Source: Microbispora corallina (GTDB lineage Bacteria; Actinomycetota; Actinomycetes; Streptosporangiales; Streptosporangiaceae). Taken from it: DNA of 64,000 nt. The stretch lies in assembly GCF_016863035.1 (NCBI RefSeq), contig NZ_BOOC01000001.1, forward strand, positions 404,133 through 468,132, given 5' to 3'. The translations under genes were made by a program, and so were the position numbers. Positions 31,825 through 39,019 of the stretch are shown piece by piece. Below the pieces are notes generated by a model that was not told the DNA's origin, did no database searches, and saw only the letters and a program-made list of their open reading frames with translations. Position 1 is the stretch's first letter. Every line of letters starts with the position of its first letter.

Positions 31825-32625
31825 ATGAACCTGAACCTGGCCGGCAAGCGTGCTCTGGTCACCGGTTCGAGCTCCGGCCTGGGCGAGGCGACGGTGCGCC
31901 TGCTCGCCGCCGAAGGCGCCGCGGTCGTGGTGCACGGACGCGACGAACAGCGCACCCAGGCGGTGGCCGAGGCGATCCGTGCGAACGGCGGGAAGGCCGA
32001 CATCGCCATCGGCGACCTGACCGGCGACGACGGCGCGGACGCGGTGGCGTCGGCGGCGCTGGCCGGCGGGCCCGTCGACATCCTGGTCAACAACGCGGGC
32101 GCCTACAGGCACCTCTCCTGGGCGGACGCGACGCCGGACACCTGGCGCGACACCTACGAGGGCAACGTCATCTCCGGCGTGCGGATGATCCAGCGGCTGG
32201 TGCCCTTCATGCGCGAGCGCGGATGGGGTCGCGTCATCACCATCGGCGGCGGCCTCGCCGTCCAGCCGATGCACCAGCACCCGCAGTACAACGCCACCCT
32301 CGCCGCCCGCCACAACCTGGCGGTGTCGCTCGCGCGCGAGTTGCGGGGCACCGGCGTGACCTCCAACGTCGTCGCGCCCGGCGCGATCCTCGTCGAAGCC
32401 GTCAAGGACCTGCTGACCGAAATCGCCCCCGCTCGCGGCTGGGGCGAGAGCTGGGAACAGATCGAACAGGACGCGACGAACGAACTGGTGCCCAACGACA
32501 TCGAGCGCCTGGGCCGGCCGGAGGAGATCGCCACCGCCGTGGCCTTCCTCGCCAGCCCTTTGTCCGGCTACATCAGCGGCGCCACTCTCCGCGTCGACGG
32601 CGGCCACATCCGCGGCGTCGCCTAA
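31825..32625 (+). CDS. SDR-family protein with degenerate catalytic site
   Basis: A 266-residue Rossmann-fold protein. The NAD(P) motif is intact (ALVTGSSSGLGEATVRLLAA) and VDILVNNAGAYRHL is present. The catalytic residues are altered: the usual Ser is Gly (ITIGGGLAVQP), and YxxxK has become YNATL, so the active-site Lys is missing though Tyr remains. Other residues align well with fatty-acid-type reductases. It may be a different reductase subgroup, or a binding protein. It is divergent from tetR and controlled by the twin operators. GGGGGAA precedes ATG 31825. Confidence 0.88.
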   Translation: MNLNLAGKRALVTGSSSGLGEATVRLLAAEGAAVVVHGRDEQRTQAVAEAIRANGGKADIAIGDLTGDDGADAVASAALAGGPVDILVNNAGAYRHLSWADATPDTWRDTYEGNVISGVRMIQRLVPFMRERGWGRVITIGGGLAVQPMHQHPQYNATLAARHNLAVSLARELRGTGVTSNVVAPGAILVEAVKDLLTEIAPARGWGESWEQIEQDATNELVPNDIERLGRPEEIATAVAFLASPLSGYISGATLRVDGGHIRGVA

Positions 32626-32751
32626 GGTCCCAATGGTGGCCGGATGCGCCCGTCCCCGGACCGATGGCGCCTCGGTCGGACCACAGTATGATCACGACCG
32701 CGACGCGGCGGCGCCAGTCGGGCGCCCCGGCCGTTCGCGCTGCGCCCGGGG

Positions 32752-32967
32752 GTGCTCTACCACGCGTTCGGTCACCAGGGGCGAGGCGATGACGAAGTCA
32801 ACACCGACTACGTCAGCTTCTCAGCGGAGAGCGTGGCCACGCTCACCCCGGGGTCGGTGCTGGTCCAGCGTTACGACGAGAGACGGTCGCCGGCGCCCGA
32901 CTGGGTCGACGTCGTGATCACACGGGACGACTTCGATCGTCAAGGCCGCAATCACGACTGCCGATGA
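32752..32967 (+). CDS. small hypothetical protein ending at a terminator
   Basis: From GTG 32752 the frame encodes about 71 residues: VLYHAFGHQGRGDDEVNTDY, VSFSAESVATLTPGSVLVQR, YDERRSPAPDWVDVVITRDD. No family recognised and no convincing RBS. The frame is open further upstream, so the start is uncertain. Support comes from codon bias and from the stop codon being inside the strong hairpin at 32961-32994, as at many gene ends here. Could be a real small gene or a leftover. Confidence 0.45.
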   Translation: MLYHAFGHQGRGDDEVNTDYVSFSAESVATLTPGSVLVQRYDERRSPAPDWVDVVITRDDFDRQGRNHDCR

Positions 32968-32994
32968 CCGCTCCGGCCACGGAGCGGTCATCGG
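32961..32994. terminator. bidirectional hairpin terminator (14-bp stem)
   Basis: CCGATGACCGCTCC (32961-32974) pairs perfectly with GGAGCGGTCATCGG (32981-32994) around a 6-base loop. It overlaps the stop of the small gene to the left and is directly followed by the 16-bp sequence that also ends glnA2 (32991-33006). It looks like an original terminator between two converging genes. Confidence 0.7.
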
Positions 32995-33006
32995 CAGGTC
33001 AGAGCA
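32991..33006. repeat. 16-bp copy of the glnA2 3' end (left boundary of the second island)
   Basis: TCGGCAGGTCAGAGCA is identical to 37432-37447, which spans the glnA2 stop codon. The next 14 bases (33007-33020) still match 10 of 14, and on the minus strand the segment reads HRFLPML-stop, resembling the GRYLPVL-stop end of GlnA2. This may be an att-type duplication left by insertion into the glnA2 3' end. Confidence 0.5.
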
Positions 33007-33157
33007 TGGGCAGGAAGCGGTGCGATGAAGCGGCAGTACGCGCACCACCGTGGCGTGCGGGTCTCGGCAAGGACCCGCGAGAATTACAGCGGGGCACGAC
33101 CGCCACCACGGGTGCATGCCGGTTCGCACCTCCGGCGTCGCCCGCCCGCGCGCGGCT

Positions 33158-34192
33158 CTATGTGAGTGTCTGTGTGAGTTCGTTGCGGTGTTCGGTGTAC
33201 ACCACGTGGCCGTGAGCGCCGTTGACCAGAGGCATGTACGGCGGGACATGGCCACACTCGACGTCAGCGATGATCGGTACGGCGAGGCCGCCGAGTGCGT
33301 CGAGCACCGCCTCATGCTGGGTGAGCGAGTCGATGCCCGGGGCCCGGGTGCGGCCGACGAGCACGGCGTTGGCGTTGGTGAAGAATCCGGCCATCCGCAT
33401 CCCGTGCAGGTTTCTGCAGATCGTCGCCGCGTCGTCGTCGGACGCCTCGACGTAGACGAGCAGCCCTTCGGGCGCCGTGGTCGCTGCGAAGGACGCGATG
33501 TCGCCATACGGCGTACCGGTGAGGTTGCACAAGGTCTCGATGCACCCTCCGATCAGCCGGCCCTCGGCCCGCACGTCACCGTCGCCGTCCAGCCGCGTCC
33601 ACCGTCCCGGCGTGTCGAGCGTGAACTCGCTCACGTCCGGAGTGGTTCTGTAGTTGTCCCATCCTTGTGCTCGGTAGCGGTTCGGCGGACTCTGCGTGAA
33701 AGTCGTTCCCGGCTCCATCAGCGTCACGTCCAGCCAGGTGAGCAGTCCTTCCGGCGCGCGGTACGGCGTGTCCATCAGGTTGTTGCCATGGATCGTCGCG
33801 ATCCCGGTCATGAGAGTGAGCGGAGTGATGATCGTGGACATGTCGGAGAAGCCGACGATCCATGTCGGGTCGGCCTCACGCAGTTGGTCCCAGTCGAGCA
33901 GGGGCAACAGGTCGATCGCGGTCACCCCGCCCCATGGCGGTACGACGGCCCTGATGCGCGGGTCGAGGAGCATGTCCATCAGTTCGCGTGCCCGTGCGGC
34001 GGCCGGCGCGCTGACGTGTCCGGTGCCGTCCATGCACTCCCCGACCACCACCTCGTATCCGCGCGCCTCCACGGTACGGACGGCTGCCTGGAGGCGATCT
34101 CGCAGGCTCTCGTCCACTCCACTGGAGGGGGCGGTGACACCGACACGGTCGCCAGGACGCAACGGGGAGGGGAATCGCACCTTCATGCCCAT
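33158..34192 (-). CDS. S66-family serine peptidase (MccF/LD-carboxypeptidase-like)
   Basis: A roughly 344-residue cytosolic serine carboxypeptidase. N-terminal domain begins KVRFPSPLRPGDRVGVTAPS, the nucleophile Ser is in TWIVGFSDMSTIITPLTL, the catalytic Glu/His lie in the C-terminal half, the His in IADVECGHVPPYMPLVN. Family members cut D-amino-acid-containing peptides or microcin C-like conjugates. Starts ATG 34192 or 34186 are equally possible; longer readings lack similarity. A truncated C-terminal copy lies at 5688-5925. It is inside the second island. Confidence 0.9.
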   Translation of the reverse strand: MGMKVRFPSPLRPGDRVGVTAPSSGVDESLRDRLQAAVRTVEARGYEVVVGECMDGTGHVSAPAAARARELMDMLLDPRIRAVVPPWGGVTAIDLLPLLDWDQLREADPTWIVGFSDMSTIITPLTLMTGIATIHGNNLMDTPYRAPEGLLTWLDVTLMEPGTTFTQSPPNRYRAQGWDNYRTTPDVSEFTLDTPGRWTRLDGDGDVRAEGRLIGGCIETLCNLTGTPYGDIASFAATTAPEGLLVYVEASDDDAATICRNLHGMRMAGFFTNANAVLVGRTRAPGIDSLTQHEAVLDALGGLAVPIIADVECGHVPPYMPLVNGAHGHVVYTEHRNELTQTLT

Positions 34193-34540
34193 GATCTTGC
34201 CGGAATACTCAGCCGGGTAGCCACGGATTCGCCTGCCGCGACCCCAAAGCAGAAGGAAGGCCCTGTCCGCCCCGTGTGCCATCGACCCGCCGCGGAGCGG
34301 CAGCGGGCCGGTGACGGAGGGGCAAGCCCGGCTTGACATGTCCCCGGCGCCGGGTGCCCGGGGGAGTGGAGGATCACCCCTTCCGGTGAGCCTTCCCCAG
34401 TCACTGGGTGACGCTCACCGGAAGTCCATTTCGGCAAGACGCAGGGGGTCGATTGATCATGGTGTCATGCCCTGGGTGTGCGCCCTCCGGTCCGGCGATA
34501 TAGATCGACAACGTCGCTGTCTTTCTGGCAGGGTGCATGC
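34193..34540. other. intergenic; contains the first copy of a 70-bp palindromic repeat
   Basis: No gene. 34367-34436 is a palindromic repeat described below; the rest shows no RBS-supported frame. The stretch 34440-34500 includes a short region before the VOC gene without recognisable -35/-10. Confidence 0.5.
34367..34436. repeat. 70-bp cruciform-forming repeat, copy 1
   Basis: Outer arms CTTCCGGTGAGC (34380-34391) and GCTCACCGGAAG (34413-34424) pair perfectly; inside, CCCAG and CTGGG pair around a 3-base loop. It is 67/70 identical to 37368-37437. Three differences only, all A versus G. It lies 175 bp upstream of the S66 peptidase start (transcribed leftwards), so it does not terminate that gene; it could terminate transcripts entering the VOC gene. 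Confidence 0.85.
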
Positions 34541-34888
34541 ATGACGATGGAACTGCTCTTTGCGGGAGTAGCGGTCGAGGCCTTTCCCGGCGCTGTTGAG
34601 TGGTACAGCCGGTTGTTTGGCAGGGCCGCCGATGTCGTCGTGACCGACCAGGAGATCATGTGGCGAATTGCCGACACCGCGTGGCTGTACGTCATAGAAG
34701 ACGCCGGACGCGCTGGCCGGAGCCTGGTCACCATCTCGGTGTCGGATCTGGATCAAACAGTGGCCGATCTGGACGCGCGAGGCATCAGCAGTGGCCGCAT
34801 CGAGACGGTCGGCGACGCCGGCCGCAAGGCCACTGTGACCGACCCCGAAGGCAACTCGATCGCGTTCATCCAGGTCGCCGCTGCGTAA
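34541..34888 (+). CDS. VOC superfamily (glyoxalase-like) protein
   Basis: A 115-residue single-domain VOC protein. MTMELLFAGVAVEAFPGAVE, YSRLFGRAADVVVTDQEIMW and a metal-site strand KATVTDPEGNSIAFIQVAA are visible. Such proteins act as small-molecule-binding or modifying enzymes, often dimers. ATG 34541 is preceded by GCAGGG. It lies in the second island between the two palindromic repeats; no operon partner is seen. Substrate cannot be told. Confidence 0.85.
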   Translation: MTMELLFAGVAVEAFPGAVEWYSRLFGRAADVVVTDQEIMWRIADTAWLYVIEDAGRAGRSLVTISVSDLDQTVADLDARGISSGRIETVGDAGRKATVTDPEGNSIAFIQVAAA

Positions 34889-35100
34889 CCGAACGGTGGG
34901 CTGGACGCTGCACCTCGGTTGTCACTCAGTTGGTCCCGCATACCGGCCTCCGGTAGCGCCAGGAATCGTGTTGCAGCGCTTGCTGCAATACGGCTCTCAG
35001 CACCTCCTACTGACTTCCGACGTTTTACGGCCTTGGGCGGAACCAGAGCGGAACTGAGGCGCGCGGACCGACGACGGAGACGTAAGCCAGGGCTGACGTT

Positions 35101-35346
35101 AAGAGGCACGGCCGCATCGCGCACAAGGGGGAGAAAGCGCCCATCCAGGCCAGCCGGCGGTGGCACGTGGAGCGCACCCACGCCTGGCAGAACGCCTTCT
35201 CCCGGCTCGCTCGCTGCTACGAGCGGCGCGCCACCGTCATCGACGCATTCTTCGACCTCGCCGACACCATCATCACCGTCCGTAGCCTGATCCGCCGAGC
35301 CCGGACCACCCACCGCTGGGACACCCGTCCTCGACGCCGCCCATGA
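35101..35346 (+). mobile_element. IS5-family transposase, C-terminal fragment
   Basis: The frame from 35101 to a stop at 35344-35346 reads RIAHKGEKAPIQASRRWHVE, RTHAWQNAFSRLARCYERRA and DLADTIITVRSLIRRARTTH. The W-H-V-E-R-T-x-A-W motif and the R-C-Y-E-R-R box are the last part of the DDE domain of IS5-type transposases. No start or N-terminal catalytic region precedes it. Inactive remnant that lies 3 bp from the end of the SDR gene. Confidence 0.85.
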
Positions 35347-35348
35347 CT

Positions 35349-36062
35349 TCACCAGGGCACGGGCGTTCCGTCCCAGGAGAAGAAGCCACCGGTGGGCCCG
35401 TCGTCCGGCAGCAGGGCCAGGCGGAGGGCACCCAGCGCGGCCTCGGCCGGGTCGCCGCCGGCAGCGGCGGCCCGGGGGTTGAGATCGGTGGCCCGCAGGC
35501 CGGGGGCGAGCGCGTTGACCTTGAAGCCGTCCTCGGCCAGCGTCTGGGCGTAGAGGACGGTGAGGGCGTTGAGGGCGGCCTTGGACGACCGGTAGGCGGC
35601 GGCGCCGCTTCCCGGGGTGAACTGGGGGTTGGGAGTGGTGCTCCAGGTCAGCGACGCGGTGCCACTGGAGATGTTGACTATGCGCGGGCGCGGAGACCGG
35701 CGCAGGGCGGGCAGGAAGGCATTGGTCACCGCCACTACCCCGAACACATTGGTCTCGTATGTGCGCCGGTACTCCTCGACGCCGGTGTCGGTCGGCGGGG
35801 CGAGCGACGGCGAGATTCCGGCGTTGTTGACCAGCACGTCCAAGCGGTCCACCTGAGCCGCGGCCTGTGCGACGCCGTCGGGGTCTGTCACGTCGAGGAC
35901 CAGCAGACGGGCCCCGGCTCCGATCTCCTCGACAGCCCGCTGCCCGCGCCCGGGGTCACGGGAGCCCACGTACACGGCGAGGCCCTCGGCGGCGAGCAGC
36001 CGGGCGATATGCTTGCCGATGCCCTTGTTGGCACCGGTGACCAGAGCTGTGCGTTCGTTCAT
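35349..36062 (-). CDS. SDR-family oxidoreductase
   Basis: A 237-residue NAD(P)-dependent dehydrogenase with an intact active site: TALVTGANKGIGKHIARLLA, LDVLVNNAGISPSLAPP, catalytic Ser in RIVNISSGTAS and YxxxK in AAYRSSKAALNALTV. It resembles carbonyl reductases of the short SDR type. ATG 36062 starts 71 bp from the divergent XRE regulator, a frequent actinobacterial pair in which the regulator represses the SDR gene. Substrate unknown. Confidence 0.92.
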   Translation of the reverse strand: MNERTALVTGANKGIGKHIARLLAAEGLAVYVGSRDPGRGQRAVEEIGAGARLLVLDVTDPDGVAQAAAQVDRLDVLVNNAGISPSLAPPTDTGVEEYRRTYETNVFGVVAVTNAFLPALRRSPRPRIVNISSGTASLTWSTTPNPQFTPGSGAAAYRSSKAALNALTVLYAQTLAEDGFKVNALAPGLRATDLNPRAAAAGGDPAEAALGALRLALLPDDGPTGGFFSWDGTPVPW

Positions 36063-36133
36063 GGCAACCACGCTTCCCTGGTCGTGGGCGCTCTGCCAGG
36101 GACAGCCTGTACCAGGCAGTGGGAGGAGGCGAC

Positions 36134-36949
36134 GTGGCGCGGCAGGAGCTGGCCCACTACCTGCGGGACCGCCGGGCGGCCCTGCGTCCGCACGAGATCG
36201 GCCTGGCGGCGACGGGCACCGACCGCCGCACACCGGGTCTGCGCCGCGAAGAGGTGGCGGAGCTCGCCCACATGTCGGTCGACTACTACACGCGGCTGGA
36301 GCAGGCCCGGGGGCCGCGGCCATCGGCCCGGATCCTGGACGCGCTGGCCCGCGCGCTGCGGCTCACGCCGGCCGAACGCAGCCATCTGTTCCGCCTGGCG
36401 GGTTCGAGCGCGCCGCCCGGCATCAGCGCCGTGCGGCGGGTGCGCCCGCACGTGGCCCGGATGCTGGAGCGGCTGCCGGAGACCGGTGCCATCGTCACTG
36501 ACGCGGCGTACGACGTCGTCGCCTGGAACCCCCTGGCCCGGGCACTGCTCGGCGCCGACCTTGGAGGCGGGACGACGAACCTGGCCCGGCGCCGCTTCCT
36601 GGGCCAGGGGCGGATGTACGAGAGCTCCAGCGCCGAGGAATTCGGGCACATCGTGGTGGCGCGGCTGCGCCGGGCCGCGGACCGCTACCCGCATGATCCG
36701 CAGTTGGCCGAACTTCTGGCCGAACTGCACGCCGGCAGTGAGGAGTTCCGGCAGATCTGGGAGGCGCGTCCGGTCCACGCTCCCGGGCACCGCACCAAGA
36801 CCCTGGACCATCCGGAGGCCGGTGCGCTGCGGTTGAACTGCGACGTCCTTCTCGTGCCCGAGGATGACCAGGAGGTTGTCCTGATGACGGCCGACCCCGG
36901 ATCACCTGCCGTGCGGGCCCTGCGCAGGCTAGCCACGCAGGCGGCCTGA
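36134..36949 (+). CDS. XRE-type regulator with MmyB-like ligand domain
   Basis: A 271-residue protein from GTG 36134 behind GGGAGGAGG. The N-terminal helix-turn-helix reads RTPGLRREEVAELAHMSVDY with the conserved YYTRLEQARGPRPS, typical of the MmyB/MLTR group. The C-terminal domain (YDVVAWNPLARALLG, LRLNCDVLLVPEDDQEVVLM) is a PAS-like pocket that binds fatty acids in relatives. Divergent from the SDR gene, so likely its repressor. Preceding GGG-rich bases are the RBS, making the earlier in-frame start unlikely. Confidence 0.92.
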   Translation: MARQELAHYLRDRRAALRPHEIGLAATGTDRRTPGLRREEVAELAHMSVDYYTRLEQARGPRPSARILDALARALRLTPAERSHLFRLAGSSAPPGISAVRRVRPHVARMLERLPETGAIVTDAAYDVVAWNPLARALLGADLGGGTTNLARRRFLGQGRMYESSSAEEFGHIVVARLRRAADRYPHDPQLAELLAELHAGSEEFRQIWEARPVHAPGHRTKTLDHPEAGALRLNCDVLLVPEDDQEVVLMTADPGSPAVRALRRLATQAA

Positions 36950-36952
36950 AAC

Positions 36953-37197
36953 TAAGGATGCGCTCGGTCATGATCCGTGCTGAGCCGGTGGCCGCCGCGA
37001 TGCTGAGGGCCTCCGCGCCGACTGTCGCGGCCTGCTCGGGCTCGCTCGCTCCAGCGTAGGCAGTCGACTCACGCGCCAGGTACACACCTCGGTCTCGGTG
37101 GTATCCGGGCGGAAGTGCGGTGATCGCGGTGCGGAAGCCTGTGGCTGCTGCCTCGTGGTCCCCGAGAGCGGCGAGACCCCCGGCTCGGTGCACCTCT
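36953..37197 (-). pseudogene. fragment of a TPR-type regulatory protein
   Basis: Minus strand reads GGLAALGDHEAAATGFRTAI and HRDRGVYLARESTAYAGASE with PEQAATVGAEALSIAAATGS, which resembles the C-terminal tetratricopeptide half of actinobacterial XRE/TPR regulators. It has no start and runs out before the stop of the full family; it abuts the integrase scrap on the right and the XRE gene on the left. Not functional. Confidence 0.55.
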
Positions 37198-37198
37198 G

Positions 37199-37356
37199 GT
37201 GTCGACATCGTGATTGTGGCGGAGTATCTGGGGCACAGTGACCCGGCCTTCACGCTGCGGACCTACACACACCTGATGCCCAGCGCGATAGTGCGGGCAC
37301 GGCGGGCCATGGACGCCTTTTTCAACGACGGCGCGTATGCCCTGGATGTGCCCTGA
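37199..37356 (+). pseudogene. tyrosine recombinase, last part of the catalytic domain
   Basis: Reads VDIVIVAEYLGHSDPAFTLR, TYTHLMPSAIVRARRAMDAF and a stop at 37354-37356. GHSD...TYTHL is the final box of a phage-type integrase with the catalytic Tyr. The HxxRH box and everything before it are missing. It lies less than 90 bp from the glnA2 3' end, the position expected for the integrase of an element inserted there. It differs from the integrase scrap at 3082-3408 (GHSD rather than RHAG). Confidence 0.8.
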
Positions 37357-37367
37357 TCTTCGATGCC

Positions 37368-37437
37368 TGGAGGATCGCCCCTTCCGGTGAGCCTTCCCCA
37401 GTCGCTGGGTGACGCTCACCGGAAGTCCGTTTCGGCA
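37368..37437. repeat. 70-bp cruciform-forming repeat, copy 2 (glnA2 terminator)
   Basis: Arms CTTCCGGTGAGC (37381-37392) and GCTCACCGGAAG (37414-37425) with an inner CCCAG/CTGGG stem. It lies 3 bp downstream of the glnA2 stop (on the minus strand), so it probably terminates glnA2 and also the integrase scrap. Copy 1 is at 34367-34436. Confidence 0.85.
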
Positions 37438-37439
37438 GG

Positions 37440-38801
37440 TCAGAGCACCGGGAGGTAGCGGCCGAGCTCGTACTCGGTGACCTGGCGGCGGTACTCCTGC
37501 CACTCGGTCCGCTTGTTACGCAGGAAGTAGTCGAAGACGTGCTCCCCGAGCGTCTCGGCGACCAGCTCGCTGTGCTCCATGGCCGCGATCGCCTCGTCGA
37601 GCGACTGAGGCAGCGGGGCGATGCCGAGCGCCCGCCGCTCCCCGCTGGTCAGCGCCCACACGTCGTCCTCGGCGCCGGGGGGCATCTCGTACCCCTCCTC
37701 GATGCCCTTCAGGCCGGCGGCAAGGATGACCGCGAACGCCAGGTAGGGGTTGCAGGAGGAGTCGAGCGAGCGGAACTCGATCCGGGTCGAGCCGCTCTTG
37801 TGCGGCTTGTACATCGGCACCCGCACCAGCGCGGAGCGGTTGTTGTGGCCCCAGCAGATGTACGCGGGGGCCTCTCCGCCGGCCCCGGCGATCGCCTCGG
37901 CGCCGCCCCACAGCCGCTTGTAGGAGTTCACCCACTGGTTGCACACCGCGGTGATCTCGGCCGCGTGCCGCAGCAGCCCGCCGATGAACGAGCGGCCGAT
38001 CTTGGAGAGCTGGTACTCCGCGCCCGGCTCGTAGAAGGCGTTGCGGTCGCCCTCGAACAGCGACATGTGCGTGTGCATGCCGGAGCCCGGGAAGTCGGTG
38101 AACGGCTTGGGCATGAACGAGGCCCACACGCCCTGCTCCAGCGCGACCTCCTTCATGACCAGGCGGAACGTCATGATGTTGTCGGCCGTGGTGAGCGCGT
38201 CGGCGTACCGCAGGTCGATCTCCTGCTGGCCCGGGGCGCCCTCGTGGTGGCTGAACTCCACGGAGATGCCCATGGACTCCAGCATCATGATCGCGTTGCG
38301 CCGGAAATCGTGGCCCGCGCTGTGCGGCGTGTGGTCGAAGTAGCCGCCCTCGTCGATCGGCTCCGGCCGCTGCCCCTTCTCCGGGCGGCTGCGCAGCAGG
38401 AAGAACTCGACCTCGGGGTGGGTGTAGAAGGTGAAGCCCATGTCGGCCGCCTTGGCGAGCGTCCGCTTCAGGACCCACCGGGGGTCGGCGTGCGACGGCG
38501 AGCCGTCCGGCATGAGGATGTCGCAGAACATGCGGGCCGCGCCCGGCGACTCGCTGCGCCACGGGAGGATCTGGAACGTCGACGGGTCGGGCTTGGCGAG
38601 CATGTCCGACTCGTAGACCCGGGAGAAGCCCTCGATGGACGAGCCGTCGAACCCGATGCCCTCGGCGAAGGCGCCCTCGAGTTCGGCGGGGGCGATCGCC
38701 ACCGACTTCAGGAAACCGAGCACGTCGGTGAACCACAGCCGGATGAACCGGATGTCACGCTCCTCGAGCGTGCGGAGGACGAATTCCTGCTGGCGGTCCA
38801 A
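37440..38801 (-). CDS. glnA2: glutamine synthetase-like enzyme (GlnA2 type)
   Basis: A 453-residue type I synthetase paralogue from TTG 38801 (GAGAGG nine bases upstream; family opens MDRQQEFVLRTLEERDIRFI). Active-site segments are conserved: GFDGSSIEGFSRVYESDML, HPEVEFFLL, FPGSGMHTHMSLFE and SSCNPYLAFAVILAAG. The adenylylation tyrosine is absent (DDVWALTSGERRALG), so GlnE should not regulate it. In Streptomyces the GlnA2 homologue acts on polyamines as gamma-glutamylpolyamine synthetase; that this protein does so is inference. A GlnR-like half-box lies upstream. Its 3' end is duplicated at 32991-33006. Confidence 0.92.
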   Translation of the reverse strand: MDRQQEFVLRTLEERDIRFIRLWFTDVLGFLKSVAIAPAELEGAFAEGIGFDGSSIEGFSRVYESDMLAKPDPSTFQILPWRSESPGAARMFCDILMPDGSPSHADPRWVLKRTLAKAADMGFTFYTHPEVEFFLLRSRPEKGQRPEPIDEGGYFDHTPHSAGHDFRRNAIMMLESMGISVEFSHHEGAPGQQEIDLRYADALTTADNIMTFRLVMKEVALEQGVWASFMPKPFTDFPGSGMHTHMSLFEGDRNAFYEPGAEYQLSKIGRSFIGGLLRHAAEITAVCNQWVNSYKRLWGGAEAIAGAGGEAPAYICWGHNNRSALVRVPMYKPHKSGSTRIEFRSLDSSCNPYLAFAVILAAGLKGIEEGYEMPPGAEDDVWALTSGERRALGIAPLPQSLDEAIAAMEHSELVAETLGEHVFDYFLRNKRTEWQEYRRQVTEYELGRYLPVL

Positions 38802-38855
38802 GGCGTACCTCTCGGAAATTACACGTCAGGTCTCGTACCAGTGTGCCCCTTGTGT

Positions 38856-38871
38856 GTTTCACAGGGGTTAC
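38856..38871 (-). promoter_or_regulatory. GlnR-like half-box upstream of glnA2
   Basis: On the minus strand GTAAC-n6-GAAAC is found at 38871-38856, one complete a-site of the GlnR pattern. The second site is degenerate (GGGGC, GTACG). It lies about 55 bp upstream of the TTG start. Weaker than the glnA box but in the correct place. Confidence 0.5.
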
Positions 38872-39019
38872 GGGGGGGTGTGAGGGCGCGACCGGAGACC
38901 GTGCGACTTCGCACCGCCGGAGGAGGGCGGCGTCCCCCGCCGTCCCGGGGACGAACCCGACGGGGCCGGGTTGATCCGGTGTTGATTCGGTGTCGACCGG
39001 GCCGGGCTAACGTCCGGCC

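Noticed and set aside
36495..37253. A 252-codon minus-strand protein
   Set aside because: Only the first part (37197-36953) looks coding, as a TPR fragment; the remainder is the antisense of the XRE regulator.
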